NCBI RefSeq assembly: GCF_023716485.1
Contig: NZ_CP092418.1
Coordinates: 62,001 to 126,000, forward strand
From: Microbulbifer variabilis
GTDB lineage: Bacteria; Pseudomonadota; Gammaproteobacteria; Pseudomonadales; Cellvibrionaceae
Length of the DNA: 64,000 nucleotides
Direction: 5' to 3'
The notes below the pieces were generated by a model that saw nothing but the letters and a program-made list of their open reading frames with translations, ran no database searches and was not told the DNA's origin. The translations under genes were made by a program, and so were the position numbers. Each line of letters starts with the position of its first letter. Positions within the stretch are counted from its first letter, which is position 1. Shown piece by piece: positions 52,243 to 61,469 of the stretch.

Positions 52243-53574
52243 TTAAACGGCGTCAGAAAGGCTGCTGAAAGTAAAGTCGCGTACTTTCAGTGCGGGAATC
52301 ATGGCGGACATGCCCCACATACCCACTCGCTGGGGGACGCCCATATCTTCGATATTGTTGAGCATGATTACCGGGCTCTCGTTGAAGCGGAAGTTCTTCA
52401 CCGGGTATTTAATCTTGCCGTTTTCGATATAGAAGGTGCCGTCGCGGGTGAGGCCGGTGAGCAGCATGGACTGCGGATCGACCATACGGATATACCAGGT
52501 GCGGGATACCAAAATACCGCGGCGGGTATTTTTGATCAGTTCTTCGGTGGTTTTATCGCCGCCGATCATAATCAGGTTGTTGGGCTCGGGGACCACTTCG
52601 CCTTTGCTTTGCTCGGCCCAGTAGCGGCTGCGCGCTAGGTTTTTCACTACGCCGTCTTTCACCCATTCGGTGCGCCCCAGCTGCATAAAGTCACCGTCGG
52701 TCCAGGGTTGGGCCGGCACATCGAGACTGGTGGGGTCGGAGTAGAAATTTACGCGCTTGTCGAACATCTTCTCGCCGGTACGGTTGCCGCCGCCCTTTTT
52801 GCTCATAAAGCTGCGGCCTTCGTCGGCACTGCGCGCATCGAAGCCGCTCATCATGTAACCCACCAGGCCGGACACCGCATTGGGCTCCAGGATCACGGTG
52901 TACTTGCCCGGTTCCAGGGCGCGGGCTTCCTGGGACAGGACCGCCTTGTCGATGGCCACAGAGGAAGTGCTGCCAGTATTCATCGCGCCGAAATCGGTAA
53001 CGTCACTTTCAGCCCAACCGGAACCCAGGCCATTCTCGGTGCGCATGGTCACGGTGAAGTTGGCTGAAGTGGAGGCGTGGTAGCCGAACAGCCCCTTGCT
53101 GGTGGCGACCGCGGCAAAAGAGCGCTCGTCTTCCAGGTAACCTGCGGCAACCACTTTCTTTTCCTTGGCTGCAATAATGGAATCTGCGGCTGCCTTGGCG
53201 CGCTGGTCTGGAGTGATATCCGCGGTGGACTTGGCAAAACCGTCCACGCTGACATATTTCTGTGGTCCCAGCATCGGCATGGCTTCAGGATTTTCCGGAG
53301 ACAGCTTGGCCAGCTCTTCCGCGCGACGCATCACTTTTTCCAGGGAGGCATCGCTGAATTCATTGATGGTGGCCACACCGGATTTCTTGCCGAAACGGGC
53401 CTCTACAGCCAGCTCGATATCGTTGACGATGCCACTGGTGGAAACACTGTTGCGCGCATAGCGAATATTGCCGGTCTCGCTGCCGGCCAGCTGTGCGCTG
53501 GCTTCATCGGCGCGGCTGTATTTCAAAACCTTGTCGAGAATACGCTTCGCTTCACTTCTACTCAGAATTGCCAT
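52243..53574 (-). CDS. TldE/PmbA-family protein without an export signal
   Basis: 443 residues. Typical TldE/PmbA pattern: RADEASAQLAGSETGNIRYA then RNSVSTSGIVNDIELAVEAR, LEPNAVSGLVGYMMSGFDAR, SMLLTGLTRDGTFYIENGKI. It has no HExxxH motif, as expected for the non-catalytic partner. No signal peptide is seen although both TldD copies have Tat signals, so it either stays in the cytoplasm or is carried out as a folded partner. It lies between the two TldD genes with gaps of 27 and 35 bases. Confidence 0.9.
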   Translation of the reverse strand: MAILSRSEAKRILDKVLKYSRADEASAQLAGSETGNIRYARNSVSTSGIVNDIELAVEARFGKKSGVATINEFSDASLEKVMRRAEELAKLSPENPEAMPMLGPQKYVSVDGFAKSTADITPDQRAKAAADSIIAAKEKKVVAAGYLEDERSFAAVATSKGLFGYHASTSANFTVTMRTENGLGSGWAESDVTDFGAMNTGSTSSVAIDKAVLSQEARALEPGKYTVILEPNAVSGLVGYMMSGFDARSADEGRSFMSKKGGGNRTGEKMFDKRVNFYSDPTSLDVPAQPWTDGDFMQLGRTEWVKDGVVKNLARSRYWAEQSKGEVVPEPNNLIMIGGDKTTEELIKNTRRGILVSRTWYIRMVDPQSMLLTGLTRDGTFYIENGKIKYPVKNFRFNESPVIMLNNIEDMGVPQRVGMWGMSAMIPALKVRDFTFSSLSDAV

Positions 53575-53609
53575 TGCCTTTTCTCCAATTACTTATTCTT
53601 GTGCGCCCT

Positions 53610-55241
53610 TCAGGAAATCTTGCGCTTGGTATTGATTACATTAATTTTGTCAAAACGGGTGGTGGAGCAGCCGTGGGATACCGCACTCACCTGGCTGGGT
53701 TGGCCCTTACCATCGAAGAAGGTTCCGCCCAGGCGGTAGTCGCTGCTGTCGCATATCGCCGAGCAGGAATTCCAGAATTCCTGCGTGTTGGACTGGTAGG
53801 CGACGTCCTCAACCTGACCGACGATCTCACCGTTTTTGATCTCGTAGAACAGCTGTCCGCCGAACTGGAAGTTGTAGCGCTGCTGATCGATGGAGTAGGA
53901 GCCGCGCCCGACGATGTAAATGCCTTTTTCCACATCGCGGATCATGTCTTTGGCTGAGTACTTCTTCTCTCCCGGAGCCAGGGAGACATTGGGCATGCGC
54001 TGGAACTGCACGCTGGACCAGCTATCGCCGTAGCTGCAGCCGTGGGATTCCTTTTGGTCGATCATATGCACCTGATCGCGAGTGGCCTGGTAGTTCACCA
54101 GGATGCCATCTTTCACCAGATCCCAACGTTTGGTTTTTACCCCTTCGTCGTCATAGGCGACGGCACCGAGGGAGCCCGGTTGTACCTTGTCGGCAAACAG
54201 GGTGACTTTGTCGCTGCCGTACTGGAATTTACCGCTGCGCCACTTATCCAGGGTGGCGAAGGAAGTTCCGGCATAGTTGGCCTCGTAGCCCAGCACGCGG
54301 TCCAGTTCTAATGGGTGGCCCACAGATTCATGGATGGTCAGGCATAGGTGCGAGGGTTCCAGTACCAAGTCGTACTTGCCCGGATCGATGGATTTGGCCG
54401 ATAGCTTGGCTTTGGCCTGCTCGGCCGCGAGCACGGCATCCTCGGCCATATCGTAGGAGGCTTTGTAGAGCGTGGTCTGTCCGCGAATTTTGTCTTTGTC
54501 GTGACCAGCCAGGTATTCATAACCCCTTCCCACTGGATCGCTGAGGCCATTGCGCGTTTTGAAGGCCCCACTTTTCTTATCCACAGCGGTCACCTGCATG
54601 GGCGCCCACAGGCGGTGGATATCCTGGTCGATATAGGAGCCGTCGCTGGAAGCAAAGTATTTCTGCTCATTGACTAAATACAGGGAAGAGCGAATATAGC
54701 TGGCTCCGGCTTTGAGTGCCCCATTGTTAACATCCATCAGGAAATCGACTTTCTCACTGATGGGCACCTGCAGGGCATTCTGTTTGATCGGTGTCTGCCA
54801 GGAAACCTCGCCTGCGCCTTTAACCGGTGCCAAGCGCACGGGCTCGGTCTGATATTTGGCGTTAGCCTTGGCAACGGCAACCGCCTGGCGTGCGGCGCGG
54901 GCAACGCCATCGGCAGTCAGATCGTTGGTGGCGGCGAAACCCCAGGTGCCATTGGCGATTACGCGGATACCGGCGCCGAGGGATTCCGTATTGACGATAT
55001 TCTCCACGTTAGTTTCGCGGGTCATCACGTACTGGTTGAGATAGCGACCGATGCGCACATCGGTATAACTGGCACCGGCTTTGCGCGCCGTATTCAGGGC
55101 GACATCTGCCAGGTGTCGTTTGTGCGAGCTGTGCATGCCCTCATTGAGCAGTTGCTCGGCGCTGACTTGAATGCCCTGCAGTGGTAATAAAATACCACTG
55201 GAGCCGACGCCGGCGATCTTGAGGAATTTTCTTCTTTCCAT
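53610..55241 (-). CDS. Tat-exported TldD-family metalloprotease (copy 2)
   Basis: 543 residues, same length and domain order as copy 1, with twin-arginine signal MERRKFLKIAGVGSSGILLP and zinc motif TIHESVGHPLELDR at the same residues. It differs from copy 1 in the first 45 residues and in scattered positions, including the Cys of SHLCLTIHE. As the first gene of the minus-strand series, its promoter must lie in 55242-55450. That stretch also contains the dyads CCCCC...GGGGG near 55257-55276 and GCCCGGCCGGGC. Confidence 0.9.
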   Translation of the reverse strand: MERRKFLKIAGVGSSGILLPLQGIQVSAEQLLNEGMHSSHKRHLADVALNTARKAGASYTDVRIGRYLNQYVMTRETNVENIVNTESLGAGIRVIANGTWGFAATNDLTADGVARAARQAVAVAKANAKYQTEPVRLAPVKGAGEVSWQTPIKQNALQVPISEKVDFLMDVNNGALKAGASYIRSSLYLVNEQKYFASSDGSYIDQDIHRLWAPMQVTAVDKKSGAFKTRNGLSDPVGRGYEYLAGHDKDKIRGQTTLYKASYDMAEDAVLAAEQAKAKLSAKSIDPGKYDLVLEPSHLCLTIHESVGHPLELDRVLGYEANYAGTSFATLDKWRSGKFQYGSDKVTLFADKVQPGSLGAVAYDDEGVKTKRWDLVKDGILVNYQATRDQVHMIDQKESHGCSYGDSWSSVQFQRMPNVSLAPGEKKYSAKDMIRDVEKGIYIVGRGSYSIDQQRYNFQFGGQLFYEIKNGEIVGQVEDVAYQSNTQEFWNSCSAICDSSDYRLGGTFFDGKGQPSQVSAVSHGCSTTRFDKINVINTKRKIS

Positions 55242-55450
55242 TGGCTACCTTTATCCCCCCAATAGGGTTTGGGGGTGTGCTTATTGTTATTGTGCCCGAT
55301 ACATACAAGAGGCCCGGCCGGGCGCCTTGTCCAGACAGCAAACCTATACAGGTAACAGGCCATGATTACTTTTGTAAAGTGTTGGTTCGGTGAAATGAGG
55401 TTTGCTAGGGGCAAATGGTTACGGAAAGAGGAGGGGGATGAATCAAGTTG

Positions 55451-56833
55451 CTATATGACTGCGCGCTGGCGCACCTCAGCAAAAGTCGTTTCTATAAGCA
55501 AATTGCCGTTACGAAACACTGGTCTCAGAAAGTTCTTGTATTGATTTACATCCTCCAGACGAATGGTTCTGAAGTCGCCATTCTCGCATTGAATCAGTGC
55601 CAGGCGTCCGCGTTTGGATTTTTTCTCTGGCCCTGTGCGTGGGTCCTTGTAGATGTCCCGCCAGATACCGTTGATGCGAATAGCACTGGCTTTCATGGCA
55701 AAGCTCATGAGGTCCCTGTCGACTTTTTGCAGCAGTCCGCCTCCCATACCGAAAGCGATATTCTCAGCACTCTGCTTATGCTTCTGCATTGCGTGCAGTA
55801 TTTTGGGGATAGTGAAGCGGGAGATGCTATCTCCTTGGATAACACGAATATACTCAGGCAAAACACGGTAACCTTTGCTGTTGGTGTGAGCCCCAAATAT
55901 ATGCATCAATCGCTCTATACAATCGACAACAATCTGTACAGGGTTGCCGGAGTCTGGGCGGATAACCAAGGTCCCACCACTGTTTTGAATCGTGTTTTTT
56001 AATTGGCCACCCCAGATATTTTCCACTGCATGCCATAAATCATAGCTATCACTGACCACCGCAACGGTTTTATTTTTTCCGGAAAAATGTTGCAGAATGT
56101 TCTGATAGGCCAATGCTTCCCCATCCCGGCCCCAGGCGGTAATGGTGCTATGCTCCGCAGCCGGAATAGAAAATCCAGGCATATCGGCATGGTAAAAATT
56201 TCTCGCACCTAATATTCCTGAGAGAGTATCTGTTCCGTAAAAATTCACTAGATGAGCCATACCGCCCAACGTGGCACTTTCCAAGCTACTGGCCCCACGC
56301 GCACCGAAATCGTGTAATTGAAAGGGGAGACTCTTTTGGCTGTCGGCCGTTTGCTGTAAATAATGTGCAATGATTTTTTTGATTTCCCGACTCTGTGTGG
56401 CGACAGTACACGGATACCAGAGAGCGCGTACCAGTGCGGTCTCAAGATAACTGGTCAACCAGAAACAGGATGGGCAGGTATTAACAATTTGTGCCATAAC
56501 ATTGTGTAAAGGAATAATGCCTCCCTCCTCTACAGCACAAATCTCTAAAGGCAGCAGCCCTCGATGTTTACTGACGATATGTTCCCAGCCCGCGCGATTA
56601 AAGGGCAAACCGTGGGTTTCTAGTAGTGTTTTTGCCTCTTCGATATTGGCAAATGTGATAGGTCTTTGTAGGTACTGCTTAATAAAAGCTTGTAAACCAA
56701 AAAATACCGTTTCAGAAAATTCCCCGCCGCGGCACTCGATATAGCTGCTAATAAATTCCGTACCTGGTGGATATTGCAGGTAGTGGCTGGCTTTATAGCT
56801 ATCGACATTGAGAATCAGGTTTTCTATCGACAT
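55451..56833 (-). CDS. nadV: Nicotinamide phosphoribosyltransferase (NAMPT/NadV type)
   Basis: Makes nicotinamide mononucleotide from nicotinamide and PRPP, a one-step NAD salvage route. The 460-residue product has the family start NLILNVDSYKASHYLQYPPG, LHDFGARGASSLESATLGGM, PGFSIPAAEHSTITAWGRDG, VAVVSDSYDLWHAVENIWGG and VIRPDSGNP, with the catalytic His region normal. Many gammaproteobacteria use the longer PncA/PncB route instead, so this gene is often acquired. It is a single minus-strand gene with a divergent regulator-like gene upstream. Confidence 0.92.
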   Translation of the reverse strand: MSIENLILNVDSYKASHYLQYPPGTEFISSYIECRGGEFSETVFFGLQAFIKQYLQRPITFANIEEAKTLLETHGLPFNRAGWEHIVSKHRGLLPLEICAVEEGGIIPLHNVMAQIVNTCPSCFWLTSYLETALVRALWYPCTVATQSREIKKIIAHYLQQTADSQKSLPFQLHDFGARGASSLESATLGGMAHLVNFYGTDTLSGILGARNFYHADMPGFSIPAAEHSTITAWGRDGEALAYQNILQHFSGKNKTVAVVSDSYDLWHAVENIWGGQLKNTIQNSGGTLVIRPDSGNPVQIVVDCIERLMHIFGAHTNSKGYRVLPEYIRVIQGDSISRFTIPKILHAMQKHKQSAENIAFGMGGGLLQKVDRDLMSFAMKASAIRINGIWRDIYKDPRTGPEKKSKRGRLALIQCENGDFRTIRLEDVNQYKNFLRPVFRNGNLLIETTFAEVRQRAVI

Positions 56834-57075
56834 TACATCCGTCAGTTGGCGATGGAACTATAGATGTGTCGCCAAAAGCCTGTTTCTGGGTATGAAAACA
56901 AAAATATTTGTGCGGGAATTTATCCCTGTAAGGATGTGTAATTTAAAACAACTGGCGGTAATCAGAACAAATCCTTACAAAAATCCCCTGAATTATAGAT
57001 AGCACAATCAACAAAAGATTATTTTTCCACACCGACTGGTTCTGTCGTACCAATAGGTCATGCGAGTTTTAATTG

Positions 57076-57093
57076 ACCACTACACATAGTGGT
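57076..57093. promoter_or_regulatory. Hairpin/operator-like palindrome upstream of the ribbon-helix-helix gene
   Basis: ACCACTA and TAGTGGT (57076-57082, 57087-57093) form a perfect 7-bp dyad with CACA between, about 37 bases before ATG 57130, in the shared intergenic region with nadV. It could be an autoregulatory binding site. Inference only. Confidence 0.4.
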
Positions 57094-57129
57094 GTGTACT
57101 TTTGTATACATGGCAAGCAAGGGATCATT

Positions 57130-57585
57130 ATGCTCAATAAAACACAATCTATATCGGCACGCCTATCGGCGGAAGATTATGCATATTTGATGTCGATTGA
57201 TCGCAATGGGGCGGTCACCCAAAGTGAAAAAGTACGCGAAATTATTGCACTGGCGAGAGAGTCTATTGGCGGGGATTGTCTTTCCCGCAGCTATCTCTCC
57301 TCTGCAGAGGCCATGCTGCCGTTGAAGGCTCGTTATCTGGAGGAAAACCAGCGGAGTCTGTTGATTGAGGCGGTAATGGACCTGCTCACAGAAGGTGCCG
57401 CCATTATCCAAAATGTGGCCGGTAAAGAGCCAATGGCACCGGAATTGGAGAAAGACTTGTTGCCAAGTGTTGAGGCTTTCCTGGAAAAAATGTTGCTGTT
57501 GTCACAACAGAGCCGTCCACGCAGCATTCACCGTGATTCCGCCGTGAGAATTCGTGAACGCCTTGAATGTGAAACTGCGAAATAA
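57130..57585 (+). CDS. Ribbon-helix-helix-like protein
   Basis: 152 residues from ATG 57130 (the frame extends upstream to 57073 without family-like sequence). The N-terminus SISARLSAEDYAYLMSIDRN then GAVTQSEKVREIIALARE has the strand-helix-helix spacing of CopG/MetJ-type DNA-binding proteins. The rest is helical (LLIEAVMDLLTEGAAIIQNV). It could regulate nadV or the membrane-stress genes 167 bases downstream. Function not recognised beyond the DNA-binding pattern. Confidence 0.7.
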   Translation: MLNKTQSISARLSAEDYAYLMSIDRNGAVTQSEKVREIIALARESIGGDCLSRSYLSSAEAMLPLKARYLEENQRSLLIEAVMDLLTEGAAIIQNVAGKEPMAPELEKDLLPSVEAFLEKMLLLSQQSRPRSIHRDSAVRIRERLECETAK

Positions 57586-57751
57586 GTATCTGCGCAAATG
57601 AGTTTTATGGTTAAGCAAGCGGCAGAATTACTGTTGAAATAAAAACGGTAATTCCACAGCCTGTTGTGGGAAGTAATTAATAGAGTTTGTCAGATCTTGA
57701 GGGACTTGGTCTGACTTTGATGGAAGTTAAACAGTAAAAGGAAAGAAAATT

Positions 57752-58414
57752 TTGAGAGAAGGATTAATTAAGCGCATTTCACGCTTAATCTCTGTGTCTG
57801 CGAATGCAGTTGTAGACTCAGTTGAAGCCGCTGCGCCAGAGTCAGTGATGGAACAGGCAATCCGGGATGTGGATGATGCGATTAAGGATGTGCGAGATCA
57901 GCTAGGAAAAGCAGAGGCATCTAAGTATCTAAATAGTAGAACGTTAAACGAAGAAAAAACACGTCATAAACGTTTAGCTGAACAAATTACCATCGCTGTA
58001 AATAAAGGTCGTGATGATTTGGCTGAAGTCGCCATCGCCAAGCAAATGGATATTGAGGTGCAGCTTCCAATTTTAGAGAAAGCGATCAGTGAAAATAATA
58101 TAGAAATAAAGGAGCTAGGTTCTTATATTCTTGCTCTGCAAGGTAAGAAGCGTGAAATGCGTGAGCAATTACAGGAATTTATTGCAGTCAATAAAAATGC
58201 AAGAGGTAGCGTTTTTACTGATGAATATGGTAGGGATAGAAAATCGAAAGCTCAGGTAGAACAAGCTACAGATGCATTTAATCGAGCAGTAGGTAATACA
58301 GCTATATCGACATTCGACTCTGGGATAGATGCCAGCAAATTAGCAGAGCTTGAGGAGTTTGCACGAAATAATCGTGTGAAAGAACGTTTAGCCAAAATTA
58401 AATCGGGGGGCTGA
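57752..58414 (+). CDS. PspA/IM30-family membrane-stress protein
   Basis: 220 residues of coiled coil: LIKRISRLISVSANAVVDSV, then MEQAIRDVDDAIKDVRDQLG, with long heptad stretches to about 150. PspA proteins assemble on the inner membrane and preserve its integrity. It lacks some regions of E. coli PspA and is closer to the YjfJ/YqiK-associated type. Start TTG 57752 follows GGAAAG. Its stop overlaps the next start, so the three genes here are coupled. Confidence 0.85.
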   Translation: MREGLIKRISRLISVSANAVVDSVEAAAPESVMEQAIRDVDDAIKDVRDQLGKAEASKYLNSRTLNEEKTRHKRLAEQITIAVNKGRDDLAEVAIAKQMDIEVQLPILEKAISENNIEIKELGSYILALQGKKREMREQLQEFIAVNKNARGSVFTDEYGRDRKSKAQVEQATDAFNRAVGNTAISTFDSGIDASKLAELEEFARNNRVKERLAKIKSGG

Positions 58415-59067
58415 TGATATTTTTGTTGCAAGATCAAAACCTGATCTTCACTGGCGCGCTACTTTTAATGTTTATGATAGCGCTTCTTGAAGGCGTGATG
58501 ACATTGATTGGTGTTGGTATTTCAGACTTACTGGATAACGTACTACCAGATTTTAATGTTGACGTACCAGACACAGGGTTATCAGGGGGGATGACTAAAC
58601 TACTCGGATGGTTACGCTTTGGGGAAGTGCCTGCACTTATCTTGTTAGTTACTTTTTTGGTTGGTTTTGGAGCAACGGGCTTATTAATCCAAATGCTCAT
58701 GGAGTCATTCTTTGGGTATCTATTGCCGGGTGGTTTACTTGCTGTCGGAGTCCTTTTCCTGGCTCTCCCCCAGGTACGTTTTGTTGGCAATATTATGCGA
58801 CGCTTTGCCGTGGGTGATGAATCTGAGGCGGTTGAGAGAAACTCCTTTATTGGCCGTGTAGCGATTATTACGATCGGCAGAGCAGAAGCCGGTTCACCGG
58901 CAGAGGCGCGTTTTAGTGATGAATATGGAACCACACACTATGTAATGGTGGAGCCGGATGAGAGTGAAATATTTAATCAGGGGGATAAGGTGTTACTGGT
59001 TGAAGAGCTGGGAGCACATTTTCGAGTAACTCGCCCCAGCAGTATACATCTTATGGAGAATAACTAA
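58414..59067 (+). CDS. YqiJ-like NfeD-type membrane protein
   Basis: 217 residues. Three or four membrane helices (LIFTGALLLMFMIALLEGVM, ALILLVTFLVGFGATGLLIQ, GGLLAVGVLFLALPQ) precede a C-terminal OB-fold-like domain (GRVAIITIGRAEAGSPAEAR, VEPDESEIFNQGDKVLLVEE). This is the usual partner of flotillin-type proteins in bacteria. ATG 58414 overlaps the pspA stop, and it is directly followed by the flotillin gene. Confidence 0.85.
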   Translation: MIFLLQDQNLIFTGALLLMFMIALLEGVMTLIGVGISDLLDNVLPDFNVDVPDTGLSGGMTKLLGWLRFGEVPALILLVTFLVGFGATGLLIQMLMESFFGYLLPGGLLAVGVLFLALPQVRFVGNIMRRFAVGDESEAVERNSFIGRVAIITIGRAEAGSPAEARFSDEYGTTHYVMVEPDESEIFNQGDKVLLVEELGAHFRVTRPSSIHLMENN

Positions 59068-60777
59068 ATGGAGAATCTAGCAGTGATAGGAAACCTTCCG
59101 ATTATGGTATTTATTGCCGGGGCTATATTAGTGGCCCTGATTGTTATTGGGACTATTTTTGCACGGCTTTATACCCGTGCCTCTAAAGAGCGTTCTTTTG
59201 TGCGTACCGGTATGGGTGGGCAAAAAGTTATTATGAATGGTGGTGCACTGGTATTACCGGTGTTACATGAAATTATTCCGGTGAATATGAATACCCTGCG
59301 CCTTGCGGTATCCCGCAAAGAGCACCAGGCGCTGATTACCAAGGATCGCATGCGTGTGGATGTACTTGCGGAATTCTATTTGCGCGTGAAGCCCGATGCC
59401 GAGGCGATTGCCAATGCGGCACAGACTTTGGGCCTACGCACTCTGGACCCCGAAGCCTTGAAGGAAATGATTGAGGGCAAATTTGTCGATGCGCTTCGCT
59501 CTGTGGCCGCCGAAATGGAAATGGCAGAGTTGCATGAACAACGCAGTCAGTTTGTACAAAAAGTACAACAGGTAGTTTCCGAGGATTTGTTGAAAAACGG
59601 ACTGGAACTGGAGTCTGTTTCTTTGACTGGTCTTGACCAGACTCACAAAGAGTTTTTTAACCAGGATAATGTCTTCGATGCCGAAGGCCTTGCCAGCATG
59701 ACCCGCTCCATTGAAGCGCGCCGCAAGGAAGTGAACGACGTCGAACAGGAAACTATGGTGCAGATCGAGAAGAAAAACCTCGAAGCCGAGCGCCAGAAAC
59801 TGGAAATTGATAAGGAAAAACGTTACGCCCATTTGGAGCAACAACGCGAGCTGGAAAATCGCGAAGCCGCACAAAAAGCTGATATTGCTCGTGAACTGGC
59901 CGCACAAGACAGGGCTGCGCGTCAGGCAGAAATTGAAGCCCAGCGTGAAGTTAGCCAATCCCAGATTGCCGCAGAGCAGGCGACTAAACTGTTGGAGATT
60001 GAAAAGGAGCGCCGCCTGAGAGAGCAGGAAATTGAGCGCGAGCGTATTCTCGATGAGCAGCGTATCTCCAAAGAGAAATCTGTAGAGATTGCGGAGCAGG
60101 AGCGGGCAATTGCCGTTGCGGAAAAATCCAAAGAGCAGTCCCAGGCAGACCAGCAGGCCAACGTTGCACTGGCTGAAGCGGTAAAAGCGGAGGAGCAGGT
60201 GCGCACTGCCAAGGACGTGGAAGTGGCAGAGCGTGATAAGCGCATTGAGATTATCGAAGCCCAGAAAGTGGCTGAGCGTCAGGCTACCGGTATTAAAGTA
60301 ATGGCCGAAGCGGAGAAGTCAGCTGCAGAAGATAAAGCCGAAGCACTTCGCTTGCAGGCTTCTGCAGAGGCAGAGGCAATTCGTATTAAGGTTGAAGCAG
60401 ATCGCGAGAAATACGCAGTGGATGCTGAAGGTCAGCGCCTGATGAACGAGGCATACAACAGTCTCAGTGAAGCTCAGATTGCATTGAAGAAGGTGCTGAG
60501 CCTGCATGAGAATCTGCCCAATATTATCCGTGAAAGTGTTAAACCGATGGAAAGTATTGATGGCATGAAAATTATTTCTGTCGAAGGTTTAAATGGTGTG
60601 GATGGTCGTGCCTCCAGTGGAATTCTGGATGGAGAGTCGGAAGCTAAAGGCCAAAGCCTGCCGGAAGCTTTAGTCGGCAGTGCTCTGAAGCACCGTGCGA
60701 TGGCCCCCTTAGTGGATTCTCTCTTGAAAGAAGCGGGTGTTGGCAACTTAAGTAAACCCGTTGAGACAGAGAGTTAA
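59068..60777 (+). CDS. yqiK: Flotillin-family protein YqiK
   Basis: 569 residues: one N-terminal membrane helix (about 8-30), the SPFH/band-7 domain (SFVRTGMGGQKVIMNGGALV, ALITKDRMRVDVLAEFYLRV, about 45-230) and a very long charged coiled coil (about 230-490) made of repeated Glu/Ala/Gln segments. Flotillins form large assemblies on the inner membrane. Gene order pspA-yqiJ-yqiK is the common bacterial arrangement for this module. The C-terminal 60 residues (IIRESVKPMESIDGMKIISV) are the conserved tail. Confidence 0.92.
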   Translation: MENLAVIGNLPIMVFIAGAILVALIVIGTIFARLYTRASKERSFVRTGMGGQKVIMNGGALVLPVLHEIIPVNMNTLRLAVSRKEHQALITKDRMRVDVLAEFYLRVKPDAEAIANAAQTLGLRTLDPEALKEMIEGKFVDALRSVAAEMEMAELHEQRSQFVQKVQQVVSEDLLKNGLELESVSLTGLDQTHKEFFNQDNVFDAEGLASMTRSIEARRKEVNDVEQETMVQIEKKNLEAERQKLEIDKEKRYAHLEQQRELENREAAQKADIARELAAQDRAARQAEIEAQREVSQSQIAAEQATKLLEIEKERRLREQEIERERILDEQRISKEKSVEIAEQERAIAVAEKSKEQSQADQQANVALAEAVKAEEQVRTAKDVEVAERDKRIEIIEAQKVAERQATGIKVMAEAEKSAAEDKAEALRLQASAEAEAIRIKVEADREKYAVDAEGQRLMNEAYNSLSEAQIALKKVLSLHENLPNIIRESVKPMESIDGMKIISVEGLNGVDGRASSGILDGESEAKGQSLPEALVGSALKHRAMAPLVDSLLKEAGVGNLSKPVETES

Positions 60778-60856
60778 TATTTTTCAGATTTGGTAGATAA
60801 ACGATATTCGGGCTTTATTTACTAGTTATTTATCTGATAAAAACTCTAATCTCGCA

Positions 60857-60890
60857 GCCCAGGTCTTTAAAAAAGGTCTGGGTTATTTTT
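60857..60890 (+). terminator. Terminator after yqiK
   Basis: An 11-bp stem (60857-60867 with 60873-60883, including G-U pairs) followed by TTATTTTTT. Confidence 0.7.
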
Positions 60891-60905
60891 TATGGAAAAA
60901 AAATT

Positions 60906-61469
60906 ATGAAACGTTGTACCAGTTGTAAAAAAGGTGTGCTCAAACCAGTTGTCATTGAGCAGTTGTTTCGTGCACATACCTGCTCAAGTTGTGGTGGGAA
61001 CTGGATTTTGGTTGAAGACTATCTGACTTGGAAAAGAAAAAATCCCGAGTACCAGTTTTCCGATAATATAGCTGTGCTAAATGAAATCGTGGCTGAAGAT
61101 ACCAAGAAAGCTATTTTATGTCCGGTAACAGGCATGATCATGCAGAAGTTAAAAATTACTGCGGCTAGTGAACACCGTTTAGATTATAGCCCTACAGTTG
61201 GTGGTATTTGGCTGGATAAGGGAGAGTGGGAGCTTCTGAGAGCTGAGGGGCTTGCTGCTTCTTTGAACTCATTGGTTACCCATGAGTGGCAGAAAAAGGT
61301 TAGGGATACTAGGGCACAAGAGACTTTTTCTGAGGTTTATAGAAGCAGATTTGGCGAAGAGCTATATGACAAAGTAAAAGAAATTCGAGAGTGGTTACAT
61401 TCCCAAGAAAAGAAAGCAGATATTCTTGCCTATTTGACCGCGGAAGATCCTTATTCTGCCGAGCGATAA
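60906..61469 (+). CDS. Zinc-ribbon (TFIIB-like) protein next to the flotillin module
   Basis: 187 residues. Two metal-binding patterns are seen: CTSCKKG ... CSSCGGNW at the N-terminus (four cysteines, residues about 4-30) and a second block LCPVTGMIMQKL ... GGIWLDKGEWELLRA as in zf-TFIIB proteins, where one knuckle is degenerate. The C-terminus is helical and basic. It follows a terminator, so it may be on its own transcript despite the functional neighbourhood. Confidence 0.82.
   Translation: MKRCTSCKKGVLKPVVIEQLFRAHTCSSCGGNWILVEDYLTWKRKNPEYQFSDNIAVLNEIVAEDTKKAILCPVTGMIMQKLKITAASEHRLDYSPTVGGIWLDKGEWELLRAEGLAASLNSLVTHEWQKKVRDTRAQETFSEVYRSRFGEELYDKVKEIREWLHSQEKKADILAYLTAEDPYSAER

Noticed and set aside
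50647..52638. Long plus-strand frames opposite the TldD and TldE genes
   Set aside because: They mirror the codon pattern of the conserved minus-strand genes and lack ribosome sites and domains.
57661..57680. A possible sigma-54 promoter or Psp-type enhancer site before pspA
   Set aside because: No GG-N10-GC element with correct spacing was found; only a short dyad around TTCCACA/TGTGGGAA is present.
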